Shown piece by piece: positions 18,964 through 27,016 of a DNA stretch of 64,000 nucleotides. Positions within the stretch are counted from its first letter, which is position 1. Each line of letters begins with the position of its first letter. Below the pieces are notes generated by a model, which searched no databases, was not told the DNA's origin, and worked only from the letters and a program-made list of their open reading frames with translations. This DNA comes from an uncultured Eubacteriales bacterium. Lineage in GTDB: Bacteria; Bacillota; Clostridia; Oscillospirales; CAG-272. The position numbers were made by a program, and so were the translations under genes. The DNA is taken from the NCBI GenBank assembly GCA_902491535.1, contig CABUHS010000009.1:1-64000 (forward strand), in the 5' to 3' direction.

Positions 18964-20115
18964 ATGACTGACAGAATCAGCGGGAGGCACGGAGAAATAA
19001 TAGACTATGTTGCGACCTGCCTTTTCGGACTTGAAAAATTTGTAGGGGAAGAGATCGACGCACTCGGATATGAGCGGACATTTACAATGGACGGACGTGT
19101 CGGCTTCCGCGGAGATATAGATGCGATCGCGCGGTGCAGTATATGGCTTCGTACCGCGGAGCGGCTGTACATAAGCGCCGGACATTTTACGGCAGATACT
19201 TTTGATATGCTTTTTGAGGGGACAAAGGCGCTTCCGTGGGAACGGTATATAGGAAAAAACGATGCGTTTCCCGTAAAAGGGCATTCTGTCAAATCGCAGC
19301 TCTACAGTATTCCGGACTGTCAGAGTATAATAAAAAAAGCAGTGGTTGAACGTCTGCGCGCAAAATACGGGGTTTCTTATTTTGAAGAGACCGGAGTGAA
19401 ATATCAGATAGAATTCTTCCTTTTCAAGGATGAAGTTACCCTGATGATAGATACTTCGGGAATGACACTGCACAAACGCGGTTACCGTGCGCTGTCCGGC
19501 GAAGCGCCGCTTCGCGAGACACTCGCGGCTGCGATCGTGAAGCTGTCGCGGCCGCGCGAGGAGGTCTTGCTCTGGGATCCTTTTTGCGGCTCGGGAACTA
19601 TTGCGATAGAAGCGGCTCTTATTATGACAAACAGAGCGCCTGGTATGCTCAGAAGCTTTGCCGCGGAGGAATTTGCATTTGTTTCGAAGGAAAGCTTTAA
19701 AATTGCGCGCGAACAGGCTAATGATGAGATAAAACGGGATTCTGCCTTTGAGGCTTATGCTTCCGATATAGATGACGATGTGCTTCAGATCGCATTGCAT
19801 AACGCCGAAAAGGCAGGAGTATCCGACCGCGTGCGGATATTTAACCGCGATGCAAGAGATATTGACAGTGAAGGAAGACGCGGGACGGTAGTATGTAATC
19901 CGCCGTACGGCGAGAGGCTCGGAACTGCCGCTCAGGCGCGTGAATTATACCGTGATATCGGAAAGAGCTGGCGCAGGCTCGAACGATGGCAGAGATATAT
20001 TCTTACCTCCGATGAGGAATTTGAACGCTTTTACGGCGTGCGTGCCGATAAGGTGAGACGGCTCTATAACGGAATGATAAAATGCGGACTGTATCAGTAT
20101 TTCAAGAACAGATGA
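18964..20115 (+). CDS. THUMP-domain class I SAM-dependent RNA methyltransferase (RlmL N-terminal/YpsC family)
   Basis: 383 residues. An N-terminal ferredoxin-like/THUMP region (about 15-165) binds RNA. The Rossmann domain carries the SAM motif DPFCGSGTIAIEA at about 205-217 and the N2-guanine methyltransferase motif NPPYGERL near 312-319. Family members include E. coli RlmL (23S rRNA m2G2445) and B. subtilis YpsC. The product is cytoplasmic. GGAGGAACGGAG precedes the ATG. The exact guanosine modified cannot be read from the sequence. Confidence 0.9.
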   Translation: MTDRISGRHGEIIDYVATCLFGLEKFVGEEIDALGYERTFTMDGRVGFRGDIDAIARCSIWLRTAERLYISAGHFTADTFDMLFEGTKALPWERYIGKNDAFPVKGHSVKSQLYSIPDCQSIIKKAVVERLRAKYGVSYFEETGVKYQIEFFLFKDEVTLMIDTSGMTLHKRGYRALSGEAPLRETLAAAIVKLSRPREEVLLWDPFCGSGTIAIEAALIMTNRAPGMLRSFAAEEFAFVSKESFKIAREQANDEIKRDSAFEAYASDIDDDVLQIALHNAEKAGVSDRVRIFNRDARDIDSEGRRGTVVCNPPYGERLGTAAQARELYRDIGKSWRRLERWQRYILTSDEEFERFYGVRADKVRRLYNGMIKCGLYQYFKNR

Positions 20116-20178
20116 CGTGCAGAGCTGCGCAGAATGTACATTTTAAAGAATTCAATATGAAAGGGGATTTCCTCAAAG

Positions 20179-20970
20179 ATGAAGGAAACGGAATCAAATA
20201 TTTCATCTGTTAAAGGAGATCAGGCTGTCGGAGGAAGCTTTGCACAGGGATTGCGTGACGGACTTCCGATCTGCCTCGGATACCTGTCCGTATCCTTTGC
20301 TTTCGGAATATATGCAGTCGGAAGCGGAATAGGTATACTTGAAACACTGCTTATCTCAATGATGAATCTTACATCAGCGGGACAGCTTGCTGCTGTTCCT
20401 ATAATAGCATCTGCCGGAAGCCTTGCGGAACTGGCTCTGACACAGTTTGTTATAAATATGCGGTATGCGCTTATGTCGGTATCACTGTCACAGAAGCTTG
20501 CTCCTGATGTGAAAACAGCCGATCGCTTTGCTATCGCATTCGGCAATACTGATGAGGTATTTGCAGTTGCATCGTCGCGTTCCGGAAGTGTGGGCAGAAA
20601 ATATCTTTACGGACTTATAATTCCTCCGATAATAGGTTGGTGCAGCGGTACATTCATAGGAGCTGTAGCAGGAAAAATATTGCCTCAGATCGTTATTTCG
20701 TCGCTCGGAATCGCAATATACGGTATGTTTATAGCGATAGTCGTTCCTCCGTCCAAAAAGAACCGTCCTGTTGCCGCTGTCGTTCTGTTTGCGGCAGCAC
20801 TCGGATGTGTATTTGAGTATGTACCGGTTCTGAAAAATGTATCGGGAGGTTTTGCCGTAATAATTTCTGCTGTCGCGGCTTCGGCGATCGCCGCTTTGAT
20901 CGCGCCGCTTCCGCGGGAAAATGAAGTATGTGCTGATAATGTACCTTGTGCGGAGGAGGATCCGGAATGA
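20179..20970 (+). CDS. azlC: AzlC-family amino acid efflux permease, large subunit
   Basis: 263 residues with about seven to eight hydrophobic helices. The opening motif QGLRDGLPICLGYLSVSFAFG, then MNLTSAGQLAAV and INMRYALMSVSLS, are the AzlC signatures. With AzlD it forms a branched-chain amino acid exporter (4-azaleucine resistance in B. subtilis). The last codons overlap azlD by 4 nt (ATGA), so the two subunits are translationally coupled. The C-terminal 20 residues are acidic and cytoplasmic. A ribosome site (AAGGGGA) lies before ATG 20179. Confidence 0.92.
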   Translation: MKETESNISSVKGDQAVGGSFAQGLRDGLPICLGYLSVSFAFGIYAVGSGIGILETLLISMMNLTSAGQLAAVPIIASAGSLAELALTQFVINMRYALMSVSLSQKLAPDVKTADRFAIAFGNTDEVFAVASSRSGSVGRKYLYGLIIPPIIGWCSGTFIGAVAGKILPQIVISSLGIAIYGMFIAIVVPPSKKNRPVAAVVLFAAALGCVFEYVPVLKNVSGGFAVIISAVAASAIAALIAPLPRENEVCADNVPCAEEDPE

Positions 20971-21287
20971 ACTTCATGGTATTTCTTAAATACCTTATTG
21001 TAATGGCAGGAGTTACATACCTTATACGTATGATCCCGTTGGTCCTTATCAAACGTAAAATAGAAAACCGTTTTATCCAATCGTTTTTATATTATATACC
21101 GTATGCGGTTCTGTCCGTTATGACGATTCCGGCGATATTTTCGTCTACCGGTTCGGTACCGTCGGCTGTTTGCGGATTTTCGGTGGCGCTTGTACTTGCA
21201 TTTTTTGATAAAGGGCTACTGACGGTCGCTGCCGGATCGTGCGCGGCAGTGCTTATTTTTGAGCTTGCCGAAAGGCTTTTAATGTAA
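20967..21287 (+). CDS. azlD: AzlD-family permease, small subunit
   Basis: 106 residues from ATG 20967, which overlaps the azlC stop and has GGAGGAGG at 20952-20959. Three to four hydrophobic helices are visible; the first contains VTYLIRMIPLVL, the typical AzlD motif, followed by LYYIPYAVLSVMTIPAIF. It partners AzlC in export of branched-chain amino acids. A terminator follows 29 nt after the stop. Confidence 0.92.
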   Translation: MNFMVFLKYLIVMAGVTYLIRMIPLVLIKRKIENRFIQSFLYYIPYAVLSVMTIPAIFSSTGSVPSAVCGFSVALVLAFFDKGLLTVAAGSCAAVLIFELAERLLM

Positions 21288-21315
21288 ACTATGCTGCTAT
21301 CTCGAACAGTATCTG

Positions 21316-21346
21316 AAAAATATCACGCTTTGCGTGGTATTTTTTT
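21316..21346 (+). terminator. Rho-independent terminator after azlCD
   Basis: Arms AAATATCACGC and GCGTGGTATTT with a 3-nt loop, followed by a run of seven T. It is immediately followed by the promoter of the next gene. Confidence 0.85.
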
Positions 21347-21347
21347 G

Positions 21348-21376
21348 TTGACTTTGACGTTTGTTTGTGGTAAAAT
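21348..21376 (+). promoter_or_regulatory. Sigma-A-type promoter for the cytidylate-kinase-like gene
   Basis: TTGACT, 17 bp, TAAAAT. It gives a leader of about 130 nt that contains GGAGAGGATCTCCTC, a short stem (GGAGA/TCTCC) at about 21384-21398. Confidence 0.7.
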
Positions 21377-21513
21377 AATAAGGGGAGAGGATCTCCTCAG
21401 TGAAATGTGCAGACCATGCGGCGGAAGAGCTATCGGAAACTGAGAGCAGTCCTATAGATATCGTCTGCTGTGTGCTTGCCCGGACCGTGTGAGCGGTGAA
21501 AGGAGTTACCGAT

Positions 21514-22116
21514 ATGCATAAAATCATTACAGTAGGCAGAGAATTCGGAAGCGGAGGACGTGAACTCGGCAGACGTCTTGCCGAGGAGCTTGGTATCGAG
21601 TATTACGACAAGGAAATAATAGCCGAGATATCAAAGCATACGTCATTATCGGAGGAATATATAAAGCAGGTTGTCGAATGCAGACCGCATCATCTCTATC
21701 CGATAACAATAGGGCATAGCCTTGCATACGGCGACAACTATGTTTTTCAGCAGGTACAGTCTGTATATTCCGCGCAGTGTACGATAATACGTGAGATGGC
21801 TGAAAAATCACCGTGCGTTATTATAGGACGCTGTGCCGATTATATTCTGAAGGATTTTTCTCCGAGCCGTATTTTTGTTTATGCTGACATGGAGAGTCGC
21901 GTGCGCAGGTGTATGGAGCGCCGCAACGAAGGAGAAGATTATACCGAAAAGGAAATGAAGCAGCATATAAAGGAAATAGACAAGAACAGGGCGAAGTATT
22001 ATGAGTTTTATACAGGTCTTAAATGGGGGGATAAGGCGAATTACGATCTCTGTATCAATACGACCGGACTTGCCGTAAAAGATATTGCCCCGTCTGTTGC
22101 GAAAATGTTTTTCTGA
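21514..22116 (+). CDS. Cytidylate kinase-like family protein
   Basis: 200 residues from ATG 21514 (AGGAG 8 nt upstream; an in-frame GTG at 21496 is less likely). The N terminus ITVGREFGSGGRELGRRLA is the P-loop variant of the cytidylate-kinase-like group, with LGIEYYDKEII following. The centre has VIIGRCADYIL and an arginine-rich lid (RVRRCMERRNEGE). True Cmk is usually 220 residues with a different substrate loop, so this is a paralogue of unknown nucleotide or other substrate, common in Clostridia and Lachnospiraceae. It is a single-gene unit between its own promoter and terminator. Confidence 0.85.
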   Translation: MHKIITVGREFGSGGRELGRRLAEELGIEYYDKEIIAEISKHTSLSEEYIKQVVECRPHHLYPITIGHSLAYGDNYVFQQVQSVYSAQCTIIREMAEKSPCVIIGRCADYILKDFSPSRIFVYADMESRVRRCMERRNEGEDYTEKEMKQHIKEIDKNRAKYYEFYTGLKWGDKANYDLCINTTGLAVKDIAPSVAKMFF

Positions 22117-22141
22117 GAATTTTAACAAAAAAGATATTTGC

Positions 22142-22182
22142 AGCCGTCTGTCAGGCGGTTTTGACTTGACAGTCGGCTTTTT
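22142..22182 (+). terminator. Rho-independent terminator after the cytidylate-kinase-like gene
   Basis: Arms AGCCGTCTGTCA and TGACAGTCGGCT (one mismatch) with a 13-nt loop, followed by TTTTT. Confidence 0.85.
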
Positions 22183-22205
22183 CGGTACAATTCAGTAAAT
22201 TAAGA

Positions 22206-22241
22206 TAAAAAATACAGACCGGAATATTGATTCCGATCTGT
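22206..22241 (-). terminator. Rho-independent terminator of the ECF S-component gene
   Basis: Read on the minus strand, ACAGATCGGAAT and ATTCCGGTCTGT pair around a 4-nt loop and are followed by TATTTTTTA. Confidence 0.8.
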
Positions 22242-22275
22242 AGATCCATTTGTCACCGTAAGGATCGCCTTATGA

Positions 22276-22875
22276 TTATTTGTAAGTTTTTGAGCCGAAT
22301 TTTGACGGAGCAATACGGATAATTCTTTGTACCGCAGGCGAGAGTATCAGCGATATAGCGAGTTCGATAAGGAAGTTAACTGTGATTACCGATATGATAA
22401 CGAATATGAAAATATTCATGCCCTTGTCATTCCATTGTTCGTATATCGGAAGAAAGAATGCGTAAACTCCGAGTATATATATTCCGGTATTGATTATCGG
22501 AACTACGGCTGACGCCGCTATTGCGCCGGGCAGATCACGCCGTCCGTCTTTATTTATGAGCCTATATATAAGTCCTGCTGCGAATCCCGCTGCGGCTGTC
22601 TTTAAAATGCATAAAATAACGGTCGCAACAGGGTTGTGCGGTATAAAAAGAGCGACCGTAGACGGAGCAAAGCATGTCATTATTCCGTTTACTGCTCCGA
22701 TAAAAGCTCCTGCGGAAGGTCCGTATATGCATGCTCCGACAATGATCGGTATAAGTGCGAGATTTATGTTTACCTGACCGATGGTGATAAATCCTGAGAT
22801 ATAATTAAGTATTATTTCGAGTGCCGTTATCAAAGCGACTCCGGTCAGCTTTTTCACTTTCGACGTGCTGTTCAT
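22276..22875 (-). CDS. ECF transporter S component, substrate not assigned
   Basis: 199 residues with six hydrophobic helices. The N-terminal helix has ALITALEIIL and the typical ECF-S segment GQVNINLALIPIIVGACIYGP followed by GAFIGAVNGIM. It fits the ECF_trnsprt family, membrane proteins that bind a vitamin or similar substrate and associate with a shared EcfAA'T energy module encoded elsewhere. No riboswitch that would name the substrate (FMN, TPP, cobalamin, preQ1) is evident in the leader. It reads against its neighbours and has its own promoter and terminator. Confidence 0.85.
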   Translation of the reverse strand: MNSTSKVKKLTGVALITALEIILNYISGFITIGQVNINLALIPIIVGACIYGPSAGAFIGAVNGIMTCFAPSTVALFIPHNPVATVILCILKTAAAGFAAGLIYRLINKDGRRDLPGAIAASAVVPIINTGIYILGVYAFFLPIYEQWNDKGMNIFIFVIISVITVNFLIELAISLILSPAVQRIIRIAPSKFGSKTYK

Positions 22876-22942
22876 ATTTATTTCCTTTCTTAAATATATA
22901 GATGATAAAATATGATCTTGTATGTATTTTTCTCTTTAGATT

Positions 22943-22971
22943 ATTATATTATTCCGGTGTTCAAAAGTCAA
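22943..22971 (-). promoter_or_regulatory. Sigma-A promoter for the ECF S-component gene
   Basis: On the minus strand TTGACT, 17 bp, TATAAT (plus strand ATTATA at 22943 and AGTCAA at 22966). It lies 68 nt upstream of the start codon, with AAGAAAGGAAA before the ATG. Confidence 0.8.
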
Positions 22972-23147
22972 TATAAATATGCTTCGTCTGTGGTAATAAA
23001 TTTTTTGCGGGTTTATTTATCTGCTTTTAACTTTCAGCGGCGCGAGGCCTTTTTTGATCCGAAAAACAGATCGGTATCGGATTTTTCCGGTTATATGACT
23101 TAATTTGATATATTTATCTTTGAATGTGAAAAATATGAAAAAAACAG

Positions 23148-23176
23148 TTGACACGCTGTGTTTTTTATGATAAAAT
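23148..23176 (+). promoter_or_regulatory. Sigma-A promoter of the rplU operon
   Basis: TTGACA, 17 bp, TAAAAT, with TG one base before the -10. Transcription would begin near 23183 and give a leader of about 115 nt. Confidence 0.82.
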
Positions 23177-23183
23177 AAATTTT

Positions 23184-23297
23184 GCCGCATGAAACAGGCA
23201 GGTATAGTTATGCCGTTAAGCATCGTTTACCTATAAGCGCAGCGCCTGCACAGCGAGTTCGGGGCAAAGACCCCTTTATGAAAGTGAGGTGCTTTTC
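23184..23297 (+). promoter_or_regulatory. Probable ribosomal protein L21 leader
   Basis: The leader holds nested complementary stretches (AGGTA near 23201 and TACCT near 23229; GGGG and CCCC around 23261-23275) just before rplU. L21 leaders that allow autogenous control are known in Firmicutes. I assign this by position and structure, not by a full match to the family model. Confidence 0.45.
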
Positions 23298-23609
23298 GTG
23301 TTTGCAATTATCGAAACAGGCGGAAAGCAGTACAAAGTAGCCGAGGGCGATATCATCTTCGTTGAGAAGCTCGATGTCGAAGAAGGCGCAACATATACCT
23401 TTGATAAGGTATTGGCTCTTTCCAAGGATGACACATTCAAGAGCGGGGCTCCGTATGTTGAAGGTGCTTCCGTAACAGCTAATGTCGTAAAGAACGGCAA
23501 GGGCAAGAAGATCACAGTTCTGCGTTACAAGTCAAAGAAGAATGAGAAGAGAAAGCTCGGTCACCGTCAGCCTTATACAAAGGTTCAGATCGGTCAGATC
23601 GTAGGCTGA
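23298..23609 (+). CDS. rplU: 50S ribosomal protein L21
   Basis: 103 residues from GTG 23298, chosen because L21 canonically starts MFAIIETGGKQYKV and GAGG ends 8 nt upstream; an in-frame GTG at 23289 would add three residues. The rest shows VLALSKDD, the KKITVLRYKSKKNEKRK basic stretch and HRQPYTKVQI, all conserved. L21 binds 23S rRNA. It begins the rplU-prp-rpmA operon. Confidence 0.97.
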   Translation: MFAIIETGGKQYKVAEGDIIFVEKLDVEEGATYTFDKVLALSKDDTFKSGAPYVEGASVTANVVKNGKGKKITVLRYKSKKNEKRKLGHRQPYTKVQIGQIVG

Positions 23610-23662
23610 GCAGAAATAACTGCACTTGACTGCAAGAAAATCTGCGGTCGGAATTTTGTACT

Positions 23663-24037
23663 ATGACAAAAGTAACATTTTACAAGAAAAACGGCGTATA
23701 CTACGGCTTTCGTGAGACGGGTCATGCCGGACTTAACGAATTCGGCGGAGTTGATGAGCTTTGTGCGGGACTTTCCGCAATGACAATGCTTGTCGTTAAC
23801 ACTATAGAGGTGTCTTTTGCCGGTACGGTCGATTATTCATACGATCCTGATACAACAGACATTCAGGTTGTTGCCGGGGATGCTCTTCCGGAATCGGGAT
23901 GCGATGAAAAAAAGCAGTATGCGATCGCCGGAATAATTCAGGGATATTTCCTTCAGCTGACGGACATGCTCGAAGATTATTACGATTATCTTGAGGTGGA
24001 TGAGACTGAGGAAGGTCCGCTTGCGGATATCGGCTGA
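23663..24037 (+). CDS. prp: Ribosomal-processing cysteine protease Prp
   Basis: 124 residues. The catalytic His lies in ETGHAG (residue 21) and the catalytic Cys in DELCAGLSAM (residue 34), the spacing seen in Prp. Prp removes the N-terminal extension of ribosomal protein L27 in Firmicutes and is essential in Staphylococcus. The substrate, rpmA, follows and does carry the extension. The ribosome site is weak, consistent with low expression from the ribosomal operon. The C-terminal 25 residues are strongly acidic. Confidence 0.93.
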   Translation: MTKVTFYKKNGVYYGFRETGHAGLNEFGGVDELCAGLSAMTMLVVNTIEVSFAGTVDYSYDPDTTDIQVVAGDALPESGCDEKKQYAIAGIIQGYFLQLTDMLEDYYDYLEVDETEEGPLADIG

Positions 24038-24088
24038 AAGTTTCGAAGTAAAAAAAGAATTAGTTTGATTGATAAGGAGAGAAAGACC

Positions 24089-24367
24089 ATGCTTAGATTA
24101 GGTTTGCAATTCTTTGCACACAAAAAAGGTGTTGGTTCCACAAAGAACGGACGTGACAGCGAGTCCAAGCGCCTCGGCGTAAAGCGCGCTGACGGTCAGG
24201 GCGTTGTTGCCGGAAACATTATCGTTCGTCAGAGAGGAACACATATCCGTCCCGGCAATAATGTCGGAATCGGATCCGATGACACACTGTTTGCTCTTAT
24301 AGACGGTAAGGTTAAGTTTGAGCATATTACAGGCGGACGTAAGCGCGTAAGCGTTTATGCCGACTGA
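24089..24367 (+). CDS. rpmA: 50S ribosomal protein L27 with cleavable N-terminal extension
   Basis: 92 residues from ATG 24089 (AAGGAG 9 nt upstream). The N terminus is MLRLGLQFFAHKKGVGST; Prp-type cleavage would fall after QFF to expose AHKKG, the mature N terminus that reaches the peptidyl-transferase centre. The body (NGRDSESKRLGVKR, RQRGTHIRPGNNVG) is standard L27. Last gene of the operon, followed by a terminator. Confidence 0.97.
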   Translation: MLRLGLQFFAHKKGVGSTKNGRDSESKRLGVKRADGQGVVAGNIIVRQRGTHIRPGNNVGIGSDDTLFALIDGKVKFEHITGGRKRVSVYAD

Positions 24368-24397
24368 TCGGAATCACATAAACACATCGGAAAATAG

Positions 24398-24429
24398 GCG
24401 GACTGTGCATAAGCATGGTCTGCTTTTTC
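24398..24429 (+). terminator. Rho-independent terminator of the rplU-prp-rpmA operon
   Basis: GCGGACTGTGC and GCATGGTCTGC form an 11-bp stem with three G-U pairs and a 4-nt loop, followed by TTTTT. Confidence 0.8.
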
Positions 24430-24433
24430 TTTT

Positions 24434-24496
24434 CCCCTGAAACAACAGGCTTCCGTAGCGCCTGCCCGCAATCTGTGATTGCGCCCGGCGTGTCGG
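24434..24496 (+). repeat. Dispersed palindromic repeat, copy A
   Basis: Member of a six-copy intergenic family. It contains GAAACAACAGGCTTCCG, then CCCGCAATC and GATTGCGCCC forming a stem-loop around TGT, with outer CGCC/GGCG pairs. It lies immediately behind the rpmA terminator. Confidence 0.75.
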
Positions 24497-24994
24497 ATTT
24501 TTTGTCAAAATTTTTATATTTATGCTGTTGATTTACAATAATTCATTTGCGTAATTCTGCTGAAAACATCCTTTTTGAGTGAATTTTTGTGCGTCTTTTG
24601 AAATGATGTTTATGTTTGTCTGAAGAACGGTAATTAAATTTCTGAAATATCCGAAATGGGTTAAAAATGGCATATTTTCAACTGTAAATTACTTATATAG
24701 TTGATACAAGCTTTCTCTGGAATAGTATTGAAAGTTACCTTTAGATGCTCAACCAATATAATTTTGAGAATTTTTGTTTTATTTCGGTAAAAAACACGAA
24801 AAAAAGCAGATATTTAAAATAAACAAAATAATATGGATATATATTATTCACAAATAAATGCTACAATACAAGTGAATAATTGATGGCATAGGGTACAATT
24901 GTTCAAGGACAAATGTAAGCTGGAAATACTGATCTTTCTAACGAAAAAGCATGCAGACACTCAGCAAATCAAAAGAAAGGAAGAATTTTAACCC
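24497..24994 (+). other. Long AT-rich leader region before spoVG
   Basis: About 500 nt without a credible gene on either strand, far richer in A+T than its neighbours. It must contain the spoVG promoter. I find no clean sigma-A pair; AGTGAATAA near 24870 resembles a sigma-H -10 but lacks a matching -35. No T-box or known riboswitch is recognisable. Confidence 0.5.
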
Positions 24995-25282
24995 ATGAAA
25001 ATTACAGATATCAGGATAAAAAAATGTAACAGACCGGGACCCATGAAAGCCATTGTTTCTGTAACGCTTGATGATGAATTGGCGATACATGACATAAAGG
25101 TTATCTATGCACAGGAACGTTACTTCGTCGTAATGCCTAACCGCAAAAATTTCGACGGAACATATCGTGATATTGTCCATCCGATTAACAGCAGCAGCCG
25201 CAACTACTTTGAAAAAGAAATCATCTCCGCATATATGGCGCTTCCTGATAATGAGTCGGATGCGGCGGAAATTGAAGCATAA
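24995..25282 (+). CDS. spoVG: Septation/RNA-binding regulator SpoVG
   Basis: 95 residues. The N terminus MKITDIRIKK, the middle segment LDDELAIHDIKVI and the conserved FVVMPNRK followed by YRDIVHPI are the SpoVG signature. SpoVG binds nucleic acids and affects septation, sporulation and surface or capsule genes in different Firmicutes. AAAGGAAG precedes the ATG and a terminator follows, so it is monocistronic. The preceding half-kilobase is probably its control region. Confidence 0.96.
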   Translation: MKITDIRIKKCNRPGPMKAIVSVTLDDELAIHDIKVIYAQERYFVVMPNRKNFDGTYRDIVHPINSSSRNYFEKEIISAYMALPDNESDAAEIEA

Positions 25283-25359
25283 GTACGAGAAAGCCGATAA
25301 GGTTTGATACGGAGAGCGAATTTTATCGCTGCTTCAGATCGTATTTATGATATAGACGG

Positions 25360-25389
25360 AAAGGATCTCTATGGCAGAGATCCTTTTTT
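25360..25389 (+). terminator. Rho-independent terminator of spoVG
   Basis: Perfect arms AAAGGATCTCT and AGAGATCCTTT around a 5-nt loop, then a T run. Confidence 0.9.
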
Positions 25390-25502
25390 GTTTAGGTGCG
25401 TTAATTCTATACTTATATATCATGGCATTTCTGCTCTTTTAAGATGCGTTTGAAGCTGGTAAATAATTAAAAATAAAAATTGAATAAAAATTGCTCTTTT
25501 CG

Positions 25503-25531
25503 TTGACAAACAAGGTAAAAAGATGTAAAAT
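25503..25531 (+). promoter_or_regulatory. Sigma-A promoter of the yicC operon
   Basis: TTGACA, 17 bp, TAAAAT, with TG directly before the -10. It lies about 80 nt before yicC. Confidence 0.82.
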
Positions 25532-25610
25532 ATTTAAGAGAGTCTTTAACATTAAAGATTTTATGTAATGAATAGTAATTGTTGCTTTTCAAAGAAAGGA
25601 AAGCTGTTAT

Positions 25611-26501
25611 ATGATAAAAAGTATGACTGCATTCGGGCGTTCCGTTGGTACGGTCGGTGGCAAAAATATAACTGTTGAGATAAAAAGCGTAAATAACCGC
25701 TTCCTTGACTGTTCGGTAAAACTGCCTCGGCGCTATGGGGCTGCGGAGGATAAGATAAAGCCGTATCTGCAAAGCCGCGGGATAACTCGCGGTAAAATAG
25801 ACGTATATATCGGAGTTACATCGGCTGACGGAAGTGACGTCAGTGTCGGACTTGACACCGGATATCTTAAAGGTTATCTTGATGCGCTTTATATTTTGCG
25901 CGATCAGTACGGATTGCGTGACGATATAAGCGTTATGAATATTGCCGGAAACCGTGATATTTTTATTTTTGAGCAACAGGAATCGGATACCGATAAGGAT
26001 ACTGCGGATATTATATCGGTGCTTTCGGATGCTGTTGATGCTTTCCTCGGCATGAGAGCAAGCGAGGGTGAAAATATTGCCCGCGATCTTTCGCTTAAGA
26101 GAAAGCATCTCGAGGAGCTTACGGATATTATTGCAGAACAGGAGCCGCGCTCCGTAGAGGCATACAGGGAACGGCTTGAGGCTAAGCTTCGTTCTGTTCT
26201 TGAGGACAGGGGAATGGGAGCGCCGGATGAGGCGCGTATAATAACCGAATGCGCCTTGTTTGCCGACAAGGTTGCGGTTGATGAAGAGACCGTAAGACTT
26301 CGCAGCCATTTTTCTGCGTTTGATAAGGCACTTGTTTCCGACGAGCCTGTAGGCCGCAGACTTGATTTTCTGCTTCAGGAGATGGGACGCGAGGTCAATA
26401 CAATAGGTTCCAAGGTTTCTGATATAAAAATGACAGATACGGTTGTTGAGATGAAGAGCGAACTTGAGCGCATTCGCGAACAGGTGCAGAATATCGAGTG
26501 A
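25611..26501 (+). CDS. yicC: YicC/YloC-family endoribonuclease
   Basis: 296 residues. The start MIKSMTAFGRS, the segment VEIKSVNNRFLDCSVKLPR and the C-terminal half RLDFLLQEMGREVNTIGSK are the hallmarks of YicC. E. coli YicC is an endoribonuclease acting with PNPase on small RNAs. In Firmicutes it heads the yicC-remA-gmk-rpoZ block, as here. GAAAGGAAAG precedes the ATG. Confidence 0.95.
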   Translation: MIKSMTAFGRSVGTVGGKNITVEIKSVNNRFLDCSVKLPRRYGAAEDKIKPYLQSRGITRGKIDVYIGVTSADGSDVSVGLDTGYLKGYLDALYILRDQYGLRDDISVMNIAGNRDIFIFEQQESDTDKDTADIISVLSDAVDAFLGMRASEGENIARDLSLKRKHLEELTDIIAEQEPRSVEAYRERLEAKLRSVLEDRGMGAPDEARIITECALFADKVAVDEETVRLRSHFSAFDKALVSDEPVGRRLDFLLQEMGREVNTIGSKVSDIKMTDTVVEMKSELERIREQVQNIE

Positions 26502-26599
26502 TGCTTTGCTGCGGTTATTGCAGAGAATATATGGCATGGTATATTTCTGAAAAACATGTGTATGTGTAAGTGCGGGAATGCGAAAGAACGGAGATTTTT

Positions 26600-26872
26600 A
26601 TGAAGTTTATAAACATCGGATTCGGAAATATGGTTGCGGCGCATCGCATTGTGACTCTTGTAAGTCCGGATTCGTCGCCGATAAAAAGAATGGTTCAGGA
26701 CGCAAAAGATAACGGACGTGTAATTGATGTAACCTGCGGACGCAGGACAAGATCGGTTATTGTTACGGACAGTGAGCATGTTATTCTTTCTGCTGTGCAG
26801 ACTGAGACAATAGCCGGACGTCTTGACGAAGGCTGCGATGATGAAGACGTCTGTGTGGAGAGCGAAGAATAG
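26600..26872 (+). CDS. remA: RemA-family (DUF370) regulatory protein
   Basis: 90 residues from ATG 26600 (CGGAG upstream). MKFINIGFGNMVAAHRIV, SPDSSPIKRMVQDAK and the basic GRRTRSVIV loop are highly conserved in RemA, a DNA-binding ring protein that activates biofilm matrix genes in Bacillus. In Clostridia the same small protein sits between yicC and gmk regardless of biofilm genes, so its regulon here is unknown. The C-terminal 15 residues are acidic. Confidence 0.95.
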   Translation: MKFINIGFGNMVAAHRIVTLVSPDSSPIKRMVQDAKDNGRVIDVTCGRRTRSVIVTDSEHVILSAVQTETIAGRLDEGCDDEDVCVESEE

Positions 26873-27016
26873 CGCATTATTCTGAACTTTAACGTATTTA
26901 CGGCTGACAGCAGCGTCTGTACGCAGTAAATATTATAGCTTGAGTGATAAAATCAAGGATAACATATTATTTAACCTGATATAAAGACGCGGCGGCTTTG
27001 CCGTGCGGAGGAATGT

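Noticed and set aside
18790..19800. Long open frame on the minus strand (336 codons)
   Set aside because: It lies opposite the RlmL-like methyltransferase gene and its composition is rich in Arg, Cys and His; a shadow of a real gene, with no ribosome site or recognisable domain.
22876..23147. Vitamin riboswitch for the ECF S component
   Set aside because: The minus-strand leader is only about 60 nt from the promoter, too short for FMN, TPP or cobalamin elements.
25467..26537. 356-codon minus-strand frame opposite yicC
   Set aside because: Shadow of a well-supported gene; no domain and no start signal.
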